Both the position numbers and the translations under genes were made by a program. Shown in pieces: positions 59,521-64,000 of a DNA stretch of 64,000 nucleotides. The stretch comes from Oscillospiraceae bacterium (GTDB lineage Bacteria > Bacillota > Clostridia > Oscillospirales > Ruminococcaceae), in contig JAITFZ010000005.1 in the NCBI GenBank assembly GCA_031280965.1, positions 1-64,000 of the forward strand, in the 5' to 3' direction. Under the pieces are notes generated by a model. That model did no database searches, was not told the DNA's origin, and was given only the letters and a program-made list of their open reading frames with translations. Each line of letters begins with the position of its first letter. Positions within the stretch are counted from its first letter, which is position 1.

Positions 59521-60718
59521 CGTCTTCTTCTCCTGTTTGGTATTTATCAACTATTTTAACATTTGCGGCGTTAAGTGTTTGAATTCTTCGCTTGCCCTCC
59601 TCGCCGCCGATAGGCACCATGTTGAATATTTCGCGAACTTCGTCAAGGCTTGCTGCCCCGATATTTGTTAAGAATTGCGCAGCGCTTATTTTTGTTGAAG
59701 TGCTTGCATATTGTAAGCGGTTTGCTTCGATTAATATTTCGTTTCCGAACCCCCGCTCCCGTTCAGAAAAAAGACAATTCGTCATAGCTTGTCCGAGTTG
59801 AATAGCAAATGGTTCGATTTCTCCCTCGTAAAATGCCGACCATTCTTCAGCGGAGAACTTGTTTTGCACAATTTTTTCATTAACACCGAAATAATCATAT
59901 ATTTCGTTTTTAATAAATTCAAGTTGCCCTTTCGGGATTGGAATTGATTTATCGGTGATTGGTTCATAATCGTACTTACTATCGGTCACAACAATGCCCG
60001 AACCGTTATTTTCAATTTTAAGATTATCACGAACAAAATCATTTCGACGTTTATTCAAGTCTTCGCCTTTTACCGCAGTTGAAACTTTAAGTATTCCGCG
60101 TACAACTGCAATCAGTTCTGCAAATTTACTCATAGATTGATTAAATGTGTGCGCCGTCTCTAAAATAGGAGACAGGGCGCGGTTATTCGACCCGAAAATG
60201 TCATTGTCATAGAAGTAATTGCGAATATGTATGATGTCGCTATAAGGTAATATATGTGATTTCCCCGATGCAAAGCTAAACTCACAATACATCTCACCCC
60301 TGTACTCAATAAGGTTAATCTGTTGCGCCATTATCGGGTACATAGCTGTGAGTTTAGAGCCTTCCCACGCGGGATATAAAAATGCGTTGTTTGTGAGCTT
60401 ATAGTTTGTTGCAATTTTATAATACATAGCAAATGCGGTCATGTAAGGGTTAGGTTTGTATTGTAAAATACGGTCGATTTCGCTTTTAGCGTTTGTGAAA
60501 GTATCATCGCCACACCGAATATGCCGGGGTGTTAATTTTGCGGCATTTCGCGCAAATGCATTAACTGCGGCGCGAACTGTTGCTATTTCCCACTGATTAC
60601 CCGAAAATGGCGAAAACGATGTGTCCCAGCTGTTAAGCAGTTTAAAAGCCGTTGCGTTTTCAATTTTGTTTTTAATTTTTCCGAAAATAGAATTTATAAA
60701 ACCTCGTTTTTGTTTCAA
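59480..60718 (-). CDS. Phage portal protein (HK97 type)
   Basis: About 412 residues. NSWDTSFSPFSGNQWEIATVRAAVNAFARNAAKL at the start and the core FIKNEIYDYFGVNEKIVQ are typical of HK97-type portals. I chose the TTG at 60718, which has GGGGTGA four bases upstream. An ATG at 60733 inside terL is an alternative. Confidence 0.87.
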   Translation of the reverse strand: MKQKRGFINSIFGKIKNKIENATAFKLLNSWDTSFSPFSGNQWEIATVRAAVNAFARNAAKLTPRHIRCGDDTFTNAKSEIDRILQYKPNPYMTAFAMYYKIATNYKLTNNAFLYPAWEGSKLTAMYPIMAQQINLIEYRGEMYCEFSFASGKSHILPYSDIIHIRNYFYDNDIFGSNNRALSPILETAHTFNQSMSKFAELIAVVRGILKVSTAVKGEDLNKRRNDFVRDNLKIENNGSGIVVTDSKYDYEPITDKSIPIPKGQLEFIKNEIYDYFGVNEKIVQNKFSAEEWSAFYEGEIEPFAIQLGQAMTNCLFSERERGFGNEILIEANRLQYASTSTKISAAQFLTNIGAASLDEVREIFNMVPIGGEEGKRRIQTLNAANVKIVDKYQTGEEDDGKSEKESEAGSN

Positions 60719-60722
60719 TCCG

Positions 60723-62375
60723 TCACCCCACATTGTACATATAATCCTCGTAGTGCTTGACATATAAAACCCAAGCGTTCAAAAGAGAGACGGCTCCGTC
60801 TATGCGCCGCTTATCAGTAATTTTTATCGGTTGTATGTTGTTTAAACCGCTTTTTTTAATTGCTGTATTTGACATACACCAAAGAAGAATTGGGTTTCTG
60901 TTATAGTTAGCAAGTTTATCCGAGAAAGCGGCTCCCATTTCCCTCATCGGTTGGCTCCACGTAAAGGCACCCTGTGCTACCGCTTCCATATCAAAGCCGT
61001 TTGCCTTCATTTCGTCAACCCAATACCCCGCAAAGGCGCGGTCGTAACCGATTTTAAAAGCGTCTATTTTATATTCGTCCCGCATTTGACAGAACCATTC
61101 GGTAACTTGTGAATAATTGATGCGGTTGCCTTCACAAATCGTTAGTAGTCCGCGTTCTGCCCACAATTTATACGGAGCTTCGTTCGTGTTTTTTTCTTCA
61201 AGATGTTCAATTCTTGCGCGAGGAAGAAAATAATGTTGTAAAATATAAATCGTCTTGTCATTAGGTTTGCGAATTATAAGCGACGAGCAAGTAAGGTCGG
61301 TCGTAGCCGAAAGGTCGCACCCGCCTACCGCGTAAGTATTATAAACATGTTTCATGTCAAAAACAGCGTTGTTTCTAATCTGCTCGTATGAAAGCCATGC
61401 AGTGGAATCCTTTTCGCGCACATTAAAATCTTTACACAGAACACCCGGCAGGTCGGCGGCGTTATTTTTTGCGCGTTCAACAAAGGAAACAAGCGTTTTA
61501 TATTGTTTTATAACTCCAAGTCCGGGATTTGCTTTAATCCACATTTTGGGCTTAGTCCATTCTTCCCGCTTGTCAAGCTCGTAAAGTATAGGTAAAAACG
61601 TATCATCTTTTATTTTACCATCGGCAACATCACAGGCATATTCATAAAGATTATCATAAACGCTCTCACGTACGCTTCCGGCTGTGGTTATCATAACGAC
61701 AAGCGGTTGACGGCGCGAACTTGTGGACTGCTTCATGACATCGTATAAGTTACGGTCGCGAATTGCATGAAGTTCGTCAATAATAACACCATGAGCATTA
61801 AGACCGTCAAGTGTATTTGAATCAGATGCAAGGGCCTCGAATACAGATGCAGTAGCAGGGAAAAACATATCGTTTCGCCTTTTCTTGATAAGTGCGCGTA
61901 GTTCCGGTGACTGCTTAACCATGTTTACCGCTTCGGTGAATATTTTCTTTGCCTGGTCTTTTTTTGTCGCAACACTGTAAATTTCCGCCGCGCCCTCGTG
62001 GTCGGCTACAAGCAAATATAAAGCGATTGCCGCGAGTTCGGTTGTTTTCCCGTTTTTACGTCCGACTAATTTAAGAGTTTCACGATACCGCCTAAATCCT
62101 GTTCCGCGCTCTAACCAACCGAAAAGCAATTGTATAAACGCTTTTTGCCAAAGCTGAATTATAAGCGGTTCCCCTATAATGCCCTGACTTTGCTTGCAAA
62201 ATTGTTCAATGAATAATATGGGATGCTCTCCCGCGTCCTCATCAAAATAATATTGAGGATTGCTCCCGCTCCTCTCTATTTCTTGTACAGCCCTTTTATA
62301 AACAGCGGAAACACGCCTGCTTGTTATAATCTTGCCGCTTTTAATTTGTTCGTAATATTCTTTTACATAGTTCAT
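60723..62375 (-). CDS. Terminase large subunit
   Basis: 550 residues. ATPase Walker A GRKNGKTT (105-112) and Walker B VIIDE (about 197-201) with HA following. The nuclease acids are in GGCDLSATTD, GYDRAF and DGAVSLL. It packages DNA with TerS and the portal, both adjacent. Its ATG overlaps the terS stop. Confidence 0.95.
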   Translation of the reverse strand: MNYVKEYYEQIKSGKIITSRRVSAVYKRAVQEIERSGSNPQYYFDEDAGEHPILFIEQFCKQSQGIIGEPLIIQLWQKAFIQLLFGWLERGTGFRRYRETLKLVGRKNGKTTELAAIALYLLVADHEGAAEIYSVATKKDQAKKIFTEAVNMVKQSPELRALIKKRRNDMFFPATASVFEALASDSNTLDGLNAHGVIIDELHAIRDRNLYDVMKQSTSSRRQPLVVMITTAGSVRESVYDNLYEYACDVADGKIKDDTFLPILYELDKREEWTKPKMWIKANPGLGVIKQYKTLVSFVERAKNNAADLPGVLCKDFNVREKDSTAWLSYEQIRNNAVFDMKHVYNTYAVGGCDLSATTDLTCSSLIIRKPNDKTIYILQHYFLPRARIEHLEEKNTNEAPYKLWAERGLLTICEGNRINYSQVTEWFCQMRDEYKIDAFKIGYDRAFAGYWVDEMKANGFDMEAVAQGAFTWSQPMREMGAAFSDKLANYNRNPILLWCMSNTAIKKSGLNNIQPIKITDKRRIDGAVSLLNAWVLYVKHYEDYMYNVG

Positions 62376-62767
62376 TTTCTTGTTAATGTAGGCGATGTAA
62401 TAAACTGCATAAGAGTTTCGCCCGCCTTTTGTTTTTCATCGTTCGGGAGCAATTCGCAGAGCTGTTTAGATAAAGCGGTATAGCTTTTTATTGTGGCGTT
62501 ATATGACCTAAGGGCAGGATTTTCCCGTTTAAATTTTTGGGTGCCCTGTGAAAAATTTTCAAGAATATCGCTGTTGTTAATTTCATAAACAAGACGGTCA
62601 AGGGTCACTTGTAAAAAAGCGAGTTGCTCAAGCTGTCGGTCAACGAGCCGTTTTCTTTCTTTGCTTAAATTCTTAAAAAGCGGTTTAATTTTCCGCATTT
62701 CGGTGTTGATTTTGCTTGATATTTCTATGTCTTTTTTATTCTCCATACTTTCCATATTATTTATCAT
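62372..62767 (-). CDS. Terminase small subunit (P27 type)
   Basis: About 131 residues, basic and helical, with KPLFKNLSKERKRLVDRQLEQLAFLQVTLDRL and the end NPALRSYNATIKSYTALSKQL. Position before terL fits. The ATG at 62767 follows AAGGGGGT. Confidence 0.78.
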   Translation of the reverse strand: MINNMESMENKKDIEISSKINTEMRKIKPLFKNLSKERKRLVDRQLEQLAFLQVTLDRLVYEINNSDILENFSQGTQKFKRENPALRSYNATIKSYTALSKQLCELLPNDEKQKAGETLMQFITSPTLTRK

Positions 62768-62861
62768 AGAAAAGTACCCCCTTATCGCATACCCCCCTCT
62801 ACACATGACCCGAGCGATTCTAAACGGTACTCATGGGCGGTTCATGTACAGGCAACACGGC

Positions 62862-63086
62862 TTATGAAGTGGGGGGTGTTTCTTCTTTCGTTTCTTTTAT
62901 CTCTACGGCGATGACGTTGTCGGGATTAAGTGCGAGGCGCGAGCCTTCAACTGTGTCGAGGATAAGCGCTTCGCCTTCCGCGAGCGTCTCCGCGATTTCA
63001 TCGCGCATATTCTCCGCTGTGTTTTTTATATCAAACGTGATTACGTTTCGCACCGTGTAGATGATAAGCGTTAATTGATTTTTCAT
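62862..63086 (-). CDS. Small phage protein of unknown function
   Basis: 74 residues: a beta-rich start (LTLIIYTVRNVITFDI) and an acidic C-terminus. Its ATG overlaps the HNH stop (ATGA). No family recognised. Confidence 0.55.
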   Translation of the reverse strand: MKNQLTLIIYTVRNVITFDIKNTAENMRDEIAETLAEGEALILDTVEGSRLALNPDNVIAVEIKETKEETPPTS

Positions 63087-63388
63087 TCATTACTCCTGTG
63101 TGCCGGCACAAGCTCGCCGAAATCATCAAACATTAAGTCGCCGTCCGTGGCGGGTTCGCCGCCGTGCTCTGAGCCGTGACATTTGCTACATGTTAGTTCG
63201 AGGTTACCCTCTCCGAAAGCTATAAGCGGGTCATTAACGTTCAGCGGTGTCAGGTGGATAATGTGATGAACGATGTTGCCGGGTTCGCCGCACCGAACGC
63301 ATAGCCCGTTGTCTCTGTCGATAATGTACGGGCGGACTTCATAGCGCCACTGCTTTGACTTGTAGATGTGTGCCGCCCACTCCCGCAT
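63083..63388 (-). CDS. Phage HNH endonuclease
   Basis: About 101 residues. The zinc pair CVRCG, the HNH core VHHIIHLTPLNVNDP and CSKCHGSEH are intact. Such enzymes nick DNA to help cos-type packaging and lie beside terminase genes, as here. The ATG at 63388 follows GGTGA. Confidence 0.88.
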   Translation of the reverse strand: MREWAAHIYKSKQWRYEVRPYIIDRDNGLCVRCGEPGNIVHHIIHLTPLNVNDPLIAFGEGNLELTCSKCHGSEHGGEPATDGDLMFDDFGELVPAHRSNE

Positions 63389-63401
63389 ATGTTCACCATG
63401 C

Positions 63402-63425
63402 AAAAAGAGAGCGGGGACGCTCTCT
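63402..63425 (-). terminator. Terminator just upstream of the HNH gene
   Basis: Minus-strand AGAGAGCG-TCCC-CGCTCTCT followed by TTTT, ending 14 bases before the HNH start. It lies between the DUF1492 regulator and the late operon, so late transcription must begin after it or read through it. Confidence 0.7.
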
Positions 63426-63448
63426 GTAAGTCATTCTTTTACATTTAC

Positions 63449-63478
63449 AGTATAACACGGTTGAACAGTCTAAAACAA
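63449..63478 (-). promoter_or_regulatory. Candidate phage late promoter
   Basis: Minus-strand TTGTTT (63473-63478), 18-base spacer, TATACT (63449-63454). The -35 is poor, which fits an activator-dependent promoter, and the DUF1492 (ArpU-like) gene ends just upstream. Tentative. Confidence 0.35.
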
Positions 63479-63489
63479 TACAAATCACT

Positions 63490-63885
63490 CTAAACATTTA
63501 TTTTTCTTAAAGCCTTCGCGTGCAGGACATGTACGCCGCTAACAGAACGATTCATCTTCTCGGCTACCTTCTCCCATGTTTCAAAGTTTAGATATTTAAG
63601 TTCGAGCAGTGTTTTATAGTCCGTGTTTTCAAGTTCACGGATTTTATCGTAAATGTCAGCCTTTAAATCAATCTGCCTGTTGATGTCTTCATTGATTTTG
63701 CTTTCAAGTTCTTCGATTTTTTCGAGACACTCGCCCATCTTATCGCGTGTGTGAGTGTTGCCGCCTGCCGAAGATAGCGACCGCAGATTTTCAGCGCGTA
63801 CTCTGAGCCTCATTATTTGCTCAAGCTTGGCGTCAATCGAAACGTCAACATCGCGCACTTGCCTCAGGTGTTGCTTGGCTGTCAT
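63490..63885 (-). CDS. DUF1492 phage late-gene regulator (ArpU-like)
   Basis: 131 residues. A long coiled coil (residues 15-85) is followed by a sigma-region-4-like helix-turn-helix (LLELKYLNFETWEKVAEKMNRSVSGVHVLHAKALRKI). This is the DUF1492/ArpU type that controls late phage genes. The ATG at 63885 follows GGAGG by eight bases. Confidence 0.8.
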   Translation of the reverse strand: MTAKQHLRQVRDVDVSIDAKLEQIMRLRVRAENLRSLSSAGGNTHTRDKMGECLEKIEELESKINEDINRQIDLKADIYDKIRELENTDYKTLLELKYLNFETWEKVAEKMNRSVSGVHVLHAKALRKINV

Positions 63886-63899
63886 TCCATTCTCCTCCC

Positions 63900-64000
63900 T
63901 CAATTCCTCTTGTACATTTGCACGTATATGTAAACACCCGCAACGTAGTCGCTATGCTTAACCTCGATGTCTTTGAAAACGTAGCCCTTGTACAGCTTTT
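63900..64000 (-). CDS. C-terminal end of a phage gene cut by the window
   Basis: 33 codons ending at 63900, including KGYVFKDIEVKHSDYVAG and VQMYKRN. Not enough to name; lies directly upstream of the DUF1492 gene on the same strand. Confidence 0.5.
   Translation of the reverse strand, partial: KLYKGYVFKDIEVKHSDYVAGVYIYVQMYKRN

Larger units (their letters stand above)
47725..64000 (-). mobile_element. Siphovirus-type prophage, late region (continues past the window)
   Basis: About 20 minus-strand genes, from a DUF1492 regulator through terminase, HK97-type head, tail, lysis and receptor-binding genes, ending 175 bases from tRNA-Lys. The left boundary is set at the end of the tRNA-flanking hairpin. 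Two TGTCATAAT direct repeats (47770, 47797) in the non-coding 134 bases there could be recombinase sites. No integrase, repressor or replication genes are visible; they would lie to the right. Confidence 0.9.

Overview
The window looks like a chromosomal stretch of a spore-forming, motile, anaerobic member of the Clostridia. An Oscillospirales-like relative is my best guess, but this is inference only. The evidence is a complete spoIIAA-spoIIAB-sigF operon, a SigH-type sigma factor, a flagellin gene with a sigma-28-type promoter, a CIRCE heat-shock operator, pyruvate:ferredoxin oxidoreductase, lipobox lipoproteins and no outer-membrane genes. Many promoters fit the TTGACA / 17 bp / TATAAT pattern closely.

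Layout, left to right. 0-4 kb: flagellin N-terminus (minus strand, cut by the window edge), a DUF368 membrane protein and a P-type ATPase with degenerate catalytic motifs. 4-6.2 kb: an AT-rich cassette between imperfect direct repeats, with a secreted trypsin-like protease, an Ig-like lipoprotein and two tiny ORFs. 6.2-12.5 kb: a purine operon (purF, purM, purN, a lipoprotein, a PurO-type IMP cyclohydrolase, a GNAT acetyltransferase and a stand-alone AICAR transformylase), so the two PurH activities are on separate genes. 12.7-17 kb: a cyclophilin lipoprotein, CIRCE-controlled htpG and a repeated surface protein. 17-18.6 kb: the spoIIA operon. 18.6-28.4 kb (minus): a CapA lipoprotein, a shrunken sugar ABC importer, a SurA-like lipoprotein, pheT, a membrane protein, pheS and tRNA-Arg. 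28.5-31 kb: ilvE and glyS. 31-37 kb: small regulators, an orphan antitoxin, a SigH-like factor, a DivIVA-type coiled coil, IreB and a PdaA-like deacetylase. 37-47.7 kb: nifJ, an ECF sigma/anti-sigma pair, a DHH phosphoesterase, a ZIP transporter, a KTSC protein, a cyclic-diphosphoglycerate-synthetase-like protein and tRNA-Lys.

47.7-64 kb: one end of a siphovirus-type (HK97-fold) prophage, all genes on the minus strand and running off the right edge. From upstream to downstream it holds a DUF1492 regulator, HNH, TerS, TerL, portal, protease, capsid, head-tail connectors, tail tube, frameshifted tail chaperones, tape measure, tail hub, holin, endolysin and probable receptor-binding proteins ending beside tRNA-Lys. 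No integrase is visible.

The most unusual signals are repeat-like. A 55-100 bp leader element occurs five times, always ending at a start codon (purM, the AICAR transformylase, twice before pheT, and the prophage holin). It carries its own Shine-Dalgarno and a short reading frame. A chain of perfect palindromes also sits in frame inside the PdaA-like gene. I could not run any searches, so all family names come from reading motifs.
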